64,000 nt of DNA from Peristeroidobacter soli (GTDB lineage Bacteria; Pseudomonadota; Gammaproteobacteria; Steroidobacterales; Steroidobacteraceae). Location of the stretch: positions 248,001 to 312,000 of the forward strand of contig NZ_ML142848.1 in NCBI RefSeq assembly GCF_004138485.1, in the 5' to 3' direction. The stretch's first letter is position 1, and the number at the start of each line of letters is the position of its first letter. This document shows positions 48,646 through 56,772 of the stretch, piece after piece. The notes beneath the pieces are model-generated. The model was not told where the DNA came from. It saw nothing but the letters and a program-made list of their open reading frames with translations, and searched no databases. A program made the translations under genes and the position numbers.

Positions 48646-50724
48646 TCATTTCAGATTCCAGACCAGTTTCAGCCAGCCGGTGCGGCCCGGCTCGTTGATC
48701 CGCACGGGATCCGCCGGATAGCCGAAGTCGGCGCTGCCGGCGAGGTTCAAATGCTCCGCGTAGGCCCGGTCGAGCAGATTGTCGATGCCGACCGAGAGAC
48801 TCATCTGCGTGGACAAGCGATAGGCACCATTCAGCGACAACACCGCGAAGCCGCCCGTCTCGCTCAGGTCGCGCCCCACCACGTTGCCCTGGCCGGGAGC
48901 CACGCGACCCTGACCATCGACGATTCGTAACAGCGCGCCGGCCGACCAGCGCGTGTTGTCGTAAGCCAGCGTGAAGCGCGCATCGAGCGGCGGAATCTGT
49001 GGCAATGCCGCTCCGGTATCGCGGTTCTCCGCCCAGGCATAAGCAACGGTGGCGCCGAGTTTCCATCGCGACAGCAGCCGGAACTCCACACCCGCTTCGC
49101 CGCCACGCACGTTGGCGTCTACCTGATCGACGCTCGACATCAAGCCCATCATCCCGCCGCTGCTGTAAGTGAACAGGATGAAGTCATCGATCCGTCCGGC
49201 GTACGCCGAGACCCATGCATCTATGTGGGGAGTCCGATACTGCAAACCGACGTCCAGCTGCGTGGTCTGCTCGGGATCGAGCGCGGAGAACGCATTCACC
49301 GAGCCCATCGGCCCCATGTCCGCCGAAAACAATTCCCAGTAGTCCGGCATTCGTTCGGCCCGGCCAACGCCCGCGAACCAGCTGATGGGCGCGTTACTCA
49401 CGTCATGTTCGTATCGAGCGAAACCATTGGCGAGCGTCTCTTTGCGAGTGTCGCCGGCGGTGGGATTTGGCATCGGCATCATGCCGCCGCTCATCTGTCG
49501 CTTGTCCGTGACTTCCGCGCGATCGGCACGCGCACCGAACACGGCGCGGCCGCTATCGTGCATTCGCCACGCGAGCTCGACGAACGCCCCCGTGTTGGAA
49601 AGATCCGCGTCGGTCTGCCAGGGCTGCAGTTCATAGGCTCCCCGCCCCATCGCGCTACGATCTCGGTGGCGGCTGTCTTGAGTATCGGCGCCCGCCGTGA
49701 CTTCCACGCTCGCGAGCCGCCACATCGCCGCAACCCTGCCGCCGGTGGTGCGCCGATCGACATTCGCCGCCATGGGCATCGGCATCGAGCTCATGGGATT
49801 CGGCTCGCGCAAGGTGTAGTTGTCCATGACGTGGTCGGCGTAGTTGTAGAAAACATTCGCCTTCACTTCCTTCAAGACCCCGGTGAGACCGGTCTTCTCG
49901 ATTCGCAGGCCATAGCTGGTGCGCTCGAACTGAGCGCCGTCCATGCCACGCCCCGCGTAACGTGCTTCGCCATCGCCAGCGCCGGCGGACAGCTCGAGCA
50001 GCGTGCCCTCTGACGGCGTCCAACCGAGCGCGGCGTCCGCGTTCCATTTCTGCCAGCTCGAGGGCACGCGATTGCCGTCGCCATCTTCATAGTCATCCGC
50101 TTCGGAACGATTGGCGCTCAAGCGCGCGTAGCCCTGGCTCGCACCGCCAACCGCGTCCAGCACCTGATCGTTGCGACCGTGCGATCCAGCCAAGGCATTG
50201 GCATTCACCCGCACTCCAGGCTGGTCGAATCGATTGGCGTTGGCATCGCGTTCGAAACGAATGGTGCCGGCGGACGCCCCCGGCCCCCACAGCACGGTCT
50301 GCGGCCCCTTGATGACGACCAGCCGGTCATAGGTCTCCGGCGACACGTACGAGAGCGGATTGTCCATGCGGGCGGGACAGGCGCCGGGCATCGCGCCGTC
50401 GTTGGTGAGAATATTGAGGCGCGAACCGAACATTCCTCGCAGCACCGGATCGCCGTTGGTACCACCGTTACGCACGGCGCTGAAGCCAGGAATGGTTTTC
50501 AGATAGTCCGCCCCGTCGCTGGCAGGCACCGGCTGGCGCGGCAGCTTGGGGTCGGTGATAAATGTGAGCGGCAACTTTGGCGCCACTCCCGTGACGACAA
50601 CGACGTCCAGCAAGTCATCGCCGGATGCCGCGCGATGCTCTACTTCCGCGGCACTCGCCACACCTGCGACCAAAGGCCCGACGACCACCAACCAACCCGC
50701 CAGCGACGCAGAGATCTCGCGCAC
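48646..50724 (-). CDS. oprC: TonB-dependent copper receptor, OprC type
   Basis: 692 residues. GTG 50722-50724 has GGGAG upstream. Signal peptide MREISASLAGWLVVVGPLVAGVASA, then a plug with the OprC-specific blocks DGADYLKTIPGFSAVRNGGTNGDPVL (in pieces), RGMFGSRLNILTNDGAMPGACPARMDNP and VIKGPQTVLWGPGASAGTIRFERD. CPARM is the Cys-x3-Met copper-binding motif known from Pseudomonas OprC, and Met-rich loops (NPMSSMPMPMAANVD, GGMMPMPNP) fit copper binding. The barrel ends WLKLVWNLK. It imports copper across the outer membrane, opposite in direction to the Cus system in the same window. Confidence 0.93.
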   Translation of the reverse strand: MREISASLAGWLVVVGPLVAGVASAAEVEHRAASGDDLLDVVVVTGVAPKLPLTFITDPKLPRQPVPASDGADYLKTIPGFSAVRNGGTNGDPVLRGMFGSRLNILTNDGAMPGACPARMDNPLSYVSPETYDRLVVIKGPQTVLWGPGASAGTIRFERDANANRFDQPGVRVNANALAGSHGRNDQVLDAVGGASQGYARLSANRSEADDYEDGDGNRVPSSWQKWNADAALGWTPSEGTLLELSAGAGDGEARYAGRGMDGAQFERTSYGLRIEKTGLTGVLKEVKANVFYNYADHVMDNYTLREPNPMSSMPMPMAANVDRRTTGGRVAAMWRLASVEVTAGADTQDSRHRDRSAMGRGAYELQPWQTDADLSNTGAFVELAWRMHDSGRAVFGARADRAEVTDKRQMSGGMMPMPNPTAGDTRKETLANGFARYEHDVSNAPISWFAGVGRAERMPDYWELFSADMGPMGSVNAFSALDPEQTTQLDVGLQYRTPHIDAWVSAYAGRIDDFILFTYSSGGMMGLMSSVDQVDANVRGGEAGVEFRLLSRWKLGATVAYAWAENRDTGAALPQIPPLDARFTLAYDNTRWSAGALLRIVDGQGRVAPGQGNVVGRDLSETGGFAVLSLNGAYRLSTQMSLSVGIDNLLDRAYAEHLNLAGSADFGYPADPVRINEPGRTGWLKLVWNLK

Positions 50725-50738
50725 TCTTCTCTCCCTAA

Positions 50739-50796
50739 CGACAATGTCGTGAATTGTCGCTCCGGCGGTGGCCGGGCGGGTGCGACCGAATGTCGC
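50739..50796. promoter_or_regulatory. RegA-box-like palindromes in the oprC promoter region
   Basis: ACGACAATGTCGT (50738-50750) is a 13-bp palindrome that runs into ATTGTCGC (50753-50760); GCGACCGAATGTCGC (50782-50796) follows. All share GCGAC/GTCGC arms like the site ahead of regB at 52638. They lie between the oprC start and the regA stop. Confidence 0.55.
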
Positions 50797-50807
50797 AGTA
50801 ACGCGCG

Positions 50808-51365
50808 TTATTCGCCGGGCTCATCGGGGAGCTTGCGCTCCGGTCCCGGACGTTTTGCCAGCTTGCGCTGTAACGATCTGCGATGCATCCCGAGCAGCCG
50901 CGCGGCGGCCGATATATTGCCGTCGGTTTCGCTCAGCGCCTGCTGGATATGTTCCCACTCGACGCGCGACAGCGGGACCATGGTGTTCTCCGGCGCCGAG
51001 TCGCTCTCGATCTCATCGTTCAGAGCGCGCACGATGGCATCCGCGGTGACCGGCTTCGTCAAATAGTTGTCCGCGCCGCGTTTGATTGCCTCCACCGCCG
51101 TCGCGATGCTCGCATAGCCGGTGACCAGCAGGATTTTCATGTCCTCGCGCACCGCCTTGAGCGGATCGATCAACGCGAGCCCGGACTCTTTGCCCAAACG
51201 CAGATCGATGAGCGCGAACTCCGGGCGATGCAGTCGTGCCGCCTCGGTGGCAGCCGCGACGGTATGCGCGAGCACGACGGTGAAGCCCCGCTTCTGCAGC
51301 GACCGCTGCAACGTTCGCAGATACAACTCATCGTCGTCCACCAGCAGGCCCGGACCCGCGATCAT
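50808..51365 (-). CDS. regA: RegA/PrrA-type redox response regulator
   Basis: 185 residues. Receiver domain with acidic pocket LLVDDDELYLRTL, phospho-Asp in FALIDLRLGKESG and Lys in NYLTKPVT, then a short linker and a Fis-type HTH (ETDGNISAAARLLGMHRRSLQRKLAKR). Size and the near-invariant HTH are typical of the RegA/PrrA/ActR/RoxR family, which controls respiration, nitrogen and carbon genes by redox state. It overlaps the regB stop by 4 bp. Likely targets here are its own operon and oprC, judged by the palindromes. Confidence 0.9.
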   Translation of the reverse strand: MIAGPGLLVDDDELYLRTLQRSLQKRGFTVVLAHTVAAATEAARLHRPEFALIDLRLGKESGLALIDPLKAVREDMKILLVTGYASIATAVEAIKRGADNYLTKPVTADAIVRALNDEIESDSAPENTMVPLSRVEWEHIQQALSETDGNISAAARLLGMHRRSLQRKLAKRPGPERKLPDEPGE

Positions 51366-52603
51366 GTTTTCACCATCGCCGGCAGATCGAAAGTCACTGA
51401 CACCCCTTGCCCCTCCACGGCCGCCTGCATCGACAGCGAGCCCCCCAACCGCTCCACCGTTGCATGCGAAAGCGCCAGACCGATTCCCATGCCGTCCGGT
51501 TTGTTGGTCCGGAACAGCCGCGAGGGGAGCAACGGCTGGGCCTGACCGAAGCCCATTCCGTAGTCACGTATCGAGACTCGCAGCCGGTGCGAATCGGCAT
51601 CGATGTGCAGATCGACGCGCGCCGCTCCAGCCTGCTCGCCCGCATCGGCGGCATTGTTGAGCAAGGCCAGCAATAAATGTCCCACCGCGGGATCGACGTT
51701 CTGGAGCGTGGCCGCCGAACCCGAACGATGCAGCTCGATGGTCGGCCGCACCAGTTGCCAGCGTTCGATCACCCGTTCCAGATCGACATTCGATGCCCGA
51801 CTGCCGGACTGGCCGGCTTCAGCGGGCTGCGCCAGCTCTCGTACCCGGTCGCGACACACTTCGAGCAACGATTTCATGGTCGCATAATCTTCCCGCCGCG
51901 ACTCCGTCGTCGCATCCGCCGCCAGATCCTCGACCATCAACGTCAGGGTGCCGAGCGGTGTATTGAGCTCATGCGCCACCGACGCGGCGTGCGTGGCGAG
52001 CGCGATGATGCCCTCGTTACGAGTGAACCGCTCCCGCAACCGGGCGACCTCACGCTCGCTGTTTCTCCTCGCGGCGGCCACTCGCGTGAAGAAGATCAGC
52101 ACGACGGCAGCCGAGACCACGAAATTCACCAGCATGCCGACCTTATGGATGCTGAACGCATCGCTGAACAGGCCATGCACATGAGGCAATTCGCGGCCGG
52201 CGAGCGCGGACGCGCAATAGCCTGCGATGGCCGCCGCCGCGATCGCCGCCATCCAACGGCCCGGCAACGCCAGGATCGACAACGCGATCGGCAACAGAAA
52301 CAGCGAGGAGAACGGGTTCTCCACGCCGCCGCTCCAGGCCACCATCCAGGCCAGCACCACGATATCCACGAGCATGTGCCCAAAGACTTCGGGCGCGCTC
52401 ACCTCGAAGGAACGACGCACCCGCCAGGCGGCAAACCCATTGAACGCCGCGAGCGCGCCGATGCCCCACCACAGCGGCGCCTCGGGCAAGTCCACCTGCA
52501 GCGGGCCGGTGACGATCACGACGGTGAGCGCCTGGCCGACGATCGCCAGCCAGCGCAGATTGACGAGCAGCCTTATGAAAGACAGGGCAGCGTAATTGTC
52601 CAC
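51362..52603 (-). CDS. regB: RegB/PrrB-type redox sensor histidine kinase
   Basis: 413 residues from GTG 52601-52603 (VDNYAALSFIRLLVNLRWLAIVGQ); the frame is open upstream but the residues there are not protein-like. About six membrane helices with the quinone-associated motif WSGGVENPFSSLFLLPIALS, then the H-box ATHAASVAHELNTPLGTLTLM and an ATPase (LLALLNNAADAG, YGMGFG, GMGIGLALSH). All are RegB features. It senses the ubiquinone redox state in the inner membrane and phosphorylates RegA. A -10-like TACAGT ends six bases before the GTG. Confidence 0.9.
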   Translation of the reverse strand: MDNYAALSFIRLLVNLRWLAIVGQALTVVIVTGPLQVDLPEAPLWWGIGALAAFNGFAAWRVRRSFEVSAPEVFGHMLVDIVVLAWMVAWSGGVENPFSSLFLLPIALSILALPGRWMAAIAAAAIAGYCASALAGRELPHVHGLFSDAFSIHKVGMLVNFVVSAAVVLIFFTRVAAARRNSEREVARLRERFTRNEGIIALATHAASVAHELNTPLGTLTLMVEDLAADATTESRREDYATMKSLLEVCRDRVRELAQPAEAGQSGSRASNVDLERVIERWQLVRPTIELHRSGSAATLQNVDPAVGHLLLALLNNAADAGEQAGAARVDLHIDADSHRLRVSIRDYGMGFGQAQPLLPSRLFRTNKPDGMGIGLALSHATVERLGGSLSMQAAVEGQGVSVTFDLPAMVKT

Positions 52604-52637
52604 GGGGTGACTGTAGCGGCGATCGGTACGCCAGGGG

Positions 52638-52654
52638 TGCGACAAGTTGTCGCA
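52638..52654. promoter_or_regulatory. 17-bp palindrome upstream of regB (RegA-box-like)
   Basis: TGCGACAAGTTGTCGCA is a perfect palindrome about a single central base, 35 bp upstream of the regB GTG. Its GCGAC-N5-GTCGC arms fit the GNGRC...GNCGC shape described for RegA sites, so autoregulation is likely. It also lies 125 bp upstream of the divergent lipoprotein gene. Confidence 0.6.
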
Positions 52655-52779
52655 GCCTGCCGAGCCGCGCGTCAATGGTCAAATTCACCCGCCCCAAATC
52701 AGCTTTAGCCCCAGGTCCAATAGTGCCGCCGCGCCTGAGGTGGGAATCTTCGCCGATTGCAGGTTGGAAGGAATGGGTC

Positions 52780-53361
52780 ATGTACCAGCCCCTGTCGAAC
52801 CGGATGAGCATCTGCATCGTCGGTGGCGCACTCATTGCGATCGCCGGATGCGAAGCCACCTCGCATCGGGTCGGCCAGACCGCGAGCGTGCAATTCGGGC
52901 TCGTACAAAATGCGCAGCAAGTCACGTTGGACTCGAATGCCGCGCAAGGCGCGCTGATTGGCGGAACCATCGGCATCATGTCCGGCGGACGCGGGCGCGG
53001 TGCCACCACTGGAGCCGTCGTCGGTGCCGCCGGTGCAACTGCCATGCAAGGCAATCGGACCGGCATTCAGTACACGGTGCAGATGGCGGACGGCAGCTCC
53101 ACTCGCATCATCAGCGATCAGCGCGAGATCAAGGTCAACGATTGTGTCGCCATCGAACGCGTCGGCAGTCGAGCAAACATTCGTCGCGCGTCGTCCGACT
53201 ACTGCGATCCCACCAACGCGCAGGCGGTCAGCCAGGTGAGCGATGCCGTCAAGTCGGAAGCAGTCCATTGCGATTCCGCCAAAGAAGAGCTCGCGAAGGC
53301 GACGGATCAGAAGGCCATGGATCTGGCCGTTCGCAAAATCGAGCTGCTGTGCGACGACTGA
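52780..53361 (+). CDS. lipoprotein with glycine-zipper 2TM domain
   Basis: 193 residues from ATG 52780, with AAGGA eight bases upstream; upstream in-frame residues precede the signal and are not needed. Lipoprotein signal MSICIVGGALIAIAGC with lipobox IAGC. A glycine zipper follows (GALIGGTIGIMSGGRGRGATTGAVVGAAGATAM in pieces), as in SlyB/Rick_17kDa proteins, and then a beta-rich domain (IQYTVQMADGSSTRIISD) and an acidic C-terminal helix. Probably an outer-membrane lipoprotein for envelope integrity. Divergent from regB. Confidence 0.85.
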   Translation: MYQPLSNRMSICIVGGALIAIAGCEATSHRVGQTASVQFGLVQNAQQVTLDSNAAQGALIGGTIGIMSGGRGRGATTGAVVGAAGATAMQGNRTGIQYTVQMADGSSTRIISDQREIKVNDCVAIERVGSRANIRRASSDYCDPTNAQAVSQVSDAVKSEAVHCDSAKEELAKATDQKAMDLAVRKIELLCDD

Positions 53362-53439
53362 TGGATAAAGCGCGCCGCGGTCCTGGCCACCGCTGTCGGC
53401 GGCCAGGAAATCAAATGAACCACCCCGTCCGCTGCCGGC

Positions 53440-53727
53440 TCAGTCGCTCACTCCGAACACCTGCACTTCCCGCCCCGAACCGCCGGTCACACAGTAGCTC
53501 GTTACTGTGTCATCGATCCCGAGGAAGTACATCCTCTGGCCGCTGGTCTTCGCAGCCAGTGCCGTCGCGAGGAAATATTTGCTGCTCTCGCCCGCATTCG
53601 CCGGATACCAGATGTTCTTCGATGCATCCGCAAACTCCACCATGATACGGGGAAAACTGTTGCACATGGCGGTGCGCACCTGAACCGGCACCGCCCAGCC
53701 TTCGAACGTGGCGGAGCAGAACCCTGA
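53440..53727 (-). pseudogene. remnant of an exported protein gene lacking its signal peptide
   Basis: The frame from 53727 down to the TGA at 53440 reads GFCSATFEGWAVPVQVRTAM...NSFPRIMVEFADASKNIWYPANAGESS...LATALAAKTSGQRMYFLGIDD...SYCVTGGSGREVQVFGVSD. It looks like a mature small secreted protein with paired cysteines, but an in-frame TGA at 53728-53730 replaces the signal region and a glycosyltransferase remnant begins on the other strand at the same place. A GTG inside could start a shorter product, but no ribosome site is seen. Function not recognised. Confidence 0.5.
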
Positions 53728-54101
53728 TCATTCCGACCGGGGTCGACGCGGACAAATCTCGACGCACGTCGCGTCACGGCGAGCTGGTCTATCGGCGCTT
53801 CAACATTCCCAGGCGCCGGCGAGTGATCGTCTACATGGGACTTTTACATGAGCGCAAGGGCGTTCATGTCTTGATGGGCGCTGCGTGCATCTGGTGCAGC
53901 AACTGAAGCGTGACGACATTCACGTTCTGTTCCTCGGCAACGTCGGTGAAGAAGTGGAACTGGTCCGCCCGCATTGGAACGACGCGTCCTCGCACATCAC
54001 CTTCGGCGGCTATCAAACCGATGTGCCGGCGCTATTGTCGTTGCTATACGCAGCAGCATCAGTTGAACAATCTGGTGCGCTACCTGAGCGAGCGGCTTTA
54101 A
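53721..54101 (+). pseudogene. frameshifted remnant of a GT4-type glycosyltransferase
   Basis: Three reading frames in turn match the C-terminal half of a group 1 glycosyltransferase: TLIIPTGVDADK...VIVYMGLLHERKGVHVLM (to about 53880), then LVQQLKRDDIHVLFLGNVGEEVELV...HITFGGYQTDVPALLSL (about 53888-54045), then LNNLVRYLSERL and a TAA at 54099-54101. At least two indels break it, and the N-terminal acceptor domain is gone. The conserved Glu-rich nucleotide-sugar segment between the second and third parts is deleted. It overlaps the kdpE stop by three bases. Confidence 0.75.
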
Positions 54102-54802
54102 GCCGGCGCGTCGCTCGGTCGCAGCCGATAGCCCAGCCCGGTTTCGGTGATGATGAACACCGGCTGTGCCGGATTCGGTTCCAGCTTCTGACGCAGATGT
54201 TTCAAGCACGCGCGCAAACTCTGCGTATCGTGCGCTCGATCCGGGCCCCACGCTTCGCGAATCAGCTGATTGGCGGTCACGATCATCCCGGCCTGACGCG
54301 CGAGCGACTCGAGCACTCGATATTCCAGCGGAGTGAAACGGATTTCCTTGTTGGCGGCGCGTGCCTCCCGGCGGGTCAGGTCGATCGTGACATCACCGAG
54401 CCGGACGATGGCCGTGCGATCCGAGCCTCGCGAAGTCCGGCGTAGAGCGGCGCGCACTCGCGCGATCAACTCGGGCGCACTGAACGGTTTGGTGACGTAG
54501 TCATCGGCGCCAGCCTCGAGTGCCGCCACCTTCTGTGTTTCCATGGTCCGCGCCGACAACACGATGATGGGCACGCTGGACCACGCGCGAACGCCCTGGA
54601 TCACAGACATGCCGTCGGCATCGGGCAGCCCCAGATCGACGAGCAGCAGATCGGGTCGATGAGTCCGCGCTTCGATCAACGCTCGCGCCGCTGTCTCGGC
54701 CTCGACCAGACGATACGGCTCGGACTGCAACAGTGCGCGCAGCACGGAGCGAATGGTCGGGTCGTCTTCCACGACCAGAATGCGGTGCATGGCCTGGGTC
54801 AC
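54098..54802 (-). CDS. kdpE: KdpE-type response regulator
   Basis: 234 residues if translation starts at GTG 54800-54802, which overlaps the kinase TGA (GTGA) and has an AGG six bases upstream; ATG 54788-54790 is the alternative but sits too near its only AGG. Receiver (RILVVEDDPTIRSVLRALL, phospho-Asp in LLLVDLGLPDADG, DDYVTKPF) and OmpR-type winged helix (IRFTPLEYRVLESLARQAGMIV, QSLRACLKHLRQKLE). KdpE activates the high-affinity K+ pump operon kdpFABC in response to low K+; no kdp pump gene is in this window. Its stop abuts a glycosyltransferase remnant. Confidence 0.88.
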   Translation of the reverse strand: MTQAMHRILVVEDDPTIRSVLRALLQSEPYRLVEAETAARALIEARTHRPDLLLVDLGLPDADGMSVIQGVRAWSSVPIIVLSARTMETQKVAALEAGADDYVTKPFSAPELIARVRAALRRTSRGSDRTAIVRLGDVTIDLTRREARAANKEIRFTPLEYRVLESLARQAGMIVTANQLIREAWGPDRAHDTQSLRACLKHLRQKLEPNPAQPVFIITETGLGYRLRPSDAPA

Positions 54803-56730
54803 GGCGAGCCTGCAGTGGTTGGAAGATCGAACTCGACCCGCGCCCCGCCGCCTGGCCGGTCGGTCGCGCGAATCGTGCCGCCATGCGCATGGACGATGGC
54901 GCGACAAATCGCCAATCCCAGGCCGGCGCCGGCGACCGCGCCTTCATCCTGTCCGCGACTGAATTTGTCGAACAGGCGCTCGCGATCGACGGCTGGAAAA
55001 CCAGGCCCTTCATCGTCGATTTCCACCAGCACCCGCTCTGCCTCGAGCCGCGCCCTGATATGAACGACCGCCTCCGCAGGCGTGTACTTGGCCGCGTTGT
55101 CGAAGATGTTGGCGAGCGCTTGCACGATCAAAGTGCCATCCACGTGTAACACAGGCAGGTCATTGGGCAGATCGATGCGGACCGGATGGCTGCGCAGGCG
55201 CTCTTCGACCCGGCCCAGCGCCGAGCCGATCAAATCATCGAGCGCGTGCAGGTCGCGCCTGAGCGTGATCTGGCCCGATTCGAAGCGCATCAGATCCAGC
55301 ACGTTGGAAACGATCTCCGACATTTCCACGGCCTTCGCTTCGATCGAGCGGGCCAGCTGGGTGCGGATGCCGTCGTCGAGCTCTCGTCCCCGCTCGGCCA
55401 GCGTGCTGCTGGCGCCGGCAATCGCCGCCAGCGGCGTGCGCAAATCGTGCGATATCGAAGCCAATAACGTATTGCGCAGGCTTTCGGTTTCCGCGGCGAC
55501 CCGCCCTGCTTCGGCGGCAGCCGACAAGCCGGCACGTTCGACGGCGAGACTCAACTGCTCAGCGAACGCTTCCAGCAGACGGGTCTGCTCCGGTGCCAGC
55601 AATCGCCGCTTGGTCTGTGGCAACACCGCCAGCACACCGAAGCGTTGCTGCTCGTGGGTGAGCAGAAGATACATTGCCGGCGACTCCGGCCTGTGATCGG
55701 AACCGAGACCGCCGCGCGGCCCATGATCGAATACCCACTGCGCCACGGACAGGTCGGCGTTTCGGAACGACCCCTCGATCGGCGCCTCGTCGGGACGTTG
55801 CAACTTGCCGGTGGCATCGGGCAGCAGCACGGCAGCGTTGCAATCGAAAACTTCCACGATGTGTCGAACCGCGATGCGCGACATGTTCGCGACACCGCGC
55901 GTGGCACTGAGATCGCGGCTCATCGCATATAGCAATGCCGTGCGCCGCTCTCGATCTCCGGTGGCCCGGATCTGCCGGCGCACACTACCCATCAGATTCG
56001 CCATGGTGACCGCGACGATCAACATCACAGTGAACGTGACCAGATACTGCAGATCGGACATCGTCAGCATGAAGCGCGGCGGCACGAAAAACACGGCGAG
56101 CAGGATGACGTTGGCCAGACAGGCCAGCGCCGCGGGCCCGCGGCCGAACTTGATACCGACGAACGCCGAGCTGGCCAGGTAAGTCATCACGATGTTAGGC
56201 AGCGCGAAAAATGGATCCATCGCGTACGTGATGGCGGTGGTGAGCGCGCTGATCGCGAGCGCCCATGCATAACGCCGCCATTGGATGGATGCCAGCAGGC
56301 CGGTCTCGGAGGCGTCCACGGCTCGTGCGTCGACGCGCTCGCCATGGCCAGCATCGACGCTGATGACGTCGAAGCCCTCAGCCTTGCGGACCAGACGCCA
56401 CGTCGTCGATGGCCGCAACCAGGCAAGCAGCCCGCGTCGCTTCGGCGCGCCAATCACGAGATGGGTCGCTTCGGAGATCCGTGCATAGTCCAGCAACGCT
56501 TCCGAGGCGGACGGCCCATCCAACGTCACTGTCTGCGCACCGAACGACGCCGCGAGGCGCTGCAATTCGGCCCAGCCATTGCGTGAAGAGGGCGTTTCGA
56601 CGAAGACCAGCGTCCACGGCGCCGCCAGCAAATCGGCCACGCGCTTCCCCGCCAGCATCACTTGTTCGGCTTGTGGATCCGCTCCCACGGCCACCAGCAC
56701 TCGTTGTTTACGACTCGGCGGAGGCGCCAT
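54799..56730 (-). CDS. kdpD: KdpD-like sensor kinase without the N-terminal KdpD domain
   Basis: 643 residues, against about 890 for normal KdpD. It starts at the Usp-like domain (QRVLVAVGADPQAEQVMLAGKRVADLL), then four membrane helices of the DUF4118 type (WALAISALTTAITYAM to LIVAVTMANLMG), a GAF-like domain (RIAVRHIVEVFDCNAAVLLPD), the H-box LLASISHDLRTPLAAIAGASSTL, and an ATPase (NIFDNAAKYTP, DDEGPGF, GAGLGLAICRAIV). The missing part is the Walker-containing KdpD/PF02702 domain that takes part in K+ and nucleotide sensing. The ATG 56728-56730 is real-looking, so this may be a working shortened kinase or the product of a deletion. Confidence 0.87.
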   Translation of the reverse strand: MAPPPSRKQRVLVAVGADPQAEQVMLAGKRVADLLAAPWTLVFVETPSSRNGWAELQRLAASFGAQTVTLDGPSASEALLDYARISEATHLVIGAPKRRGLLAWLRPSTTWRLVRKAEGFDVISVDAGHGERVDARAVDASETGLLASIQWRRYAWALAISALTTAITYAMDPFFALPNIVMTYLASSAFVGIKFGRGPAALACLANVILLAVFFVPPRFMLTMSDLQYLVTFTVMLIVAVTMANLMGSVRRQIRATGDRERRTALLYAMSRDLSATRGVANMSRIAVRHIVEVFDCNAAVLLPDATGKLQRPDEAPIEGSFRNADLSVAQWVFDHGPRGGLGSDHRPESPAMYLLLTHEQQRFGVLAVLPQTKRRLLAPEQTRLLEAFAEQLSLAVERAGLSAAAEAGRVAAETESLRNTLLASISHDLRTPLAAIAGASSTLAERGRELDDGIRTQLARSIEAKAVEMSEIVSNVLDLMRFESGQITLRRDLHALDDLIGSALGRVEERLRSHPVRIDLPNDLPVLHVDGTLIVQALANIFDNAAKYTPAEAVVHIRARLEAERVLVEIDDEGPGFPAVDRERLFDKFSRGQDEGAVAGAGLGLAICRAIVHAHGGTIRATDRPGGGARVEFDLPTTAGSP

Positions 56731-56772
56731 GAATCCAGGGGTGTTTGGTTGGTTGCCAGCTGCGATGGCCTA

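Noticed and set aside
48488-48721. Small plus-strand frames between nrdA and oprC
   Set aside because: They overlap the cobalamin riboswitch and show no protein-like features.
53885-54445. Single long frame covering part of the glycosyltransferase remnant and kdpE antisense
   Set aside because: Only its first about 55 residues match a glycosyltransferase; the rest is kdpE antisense.
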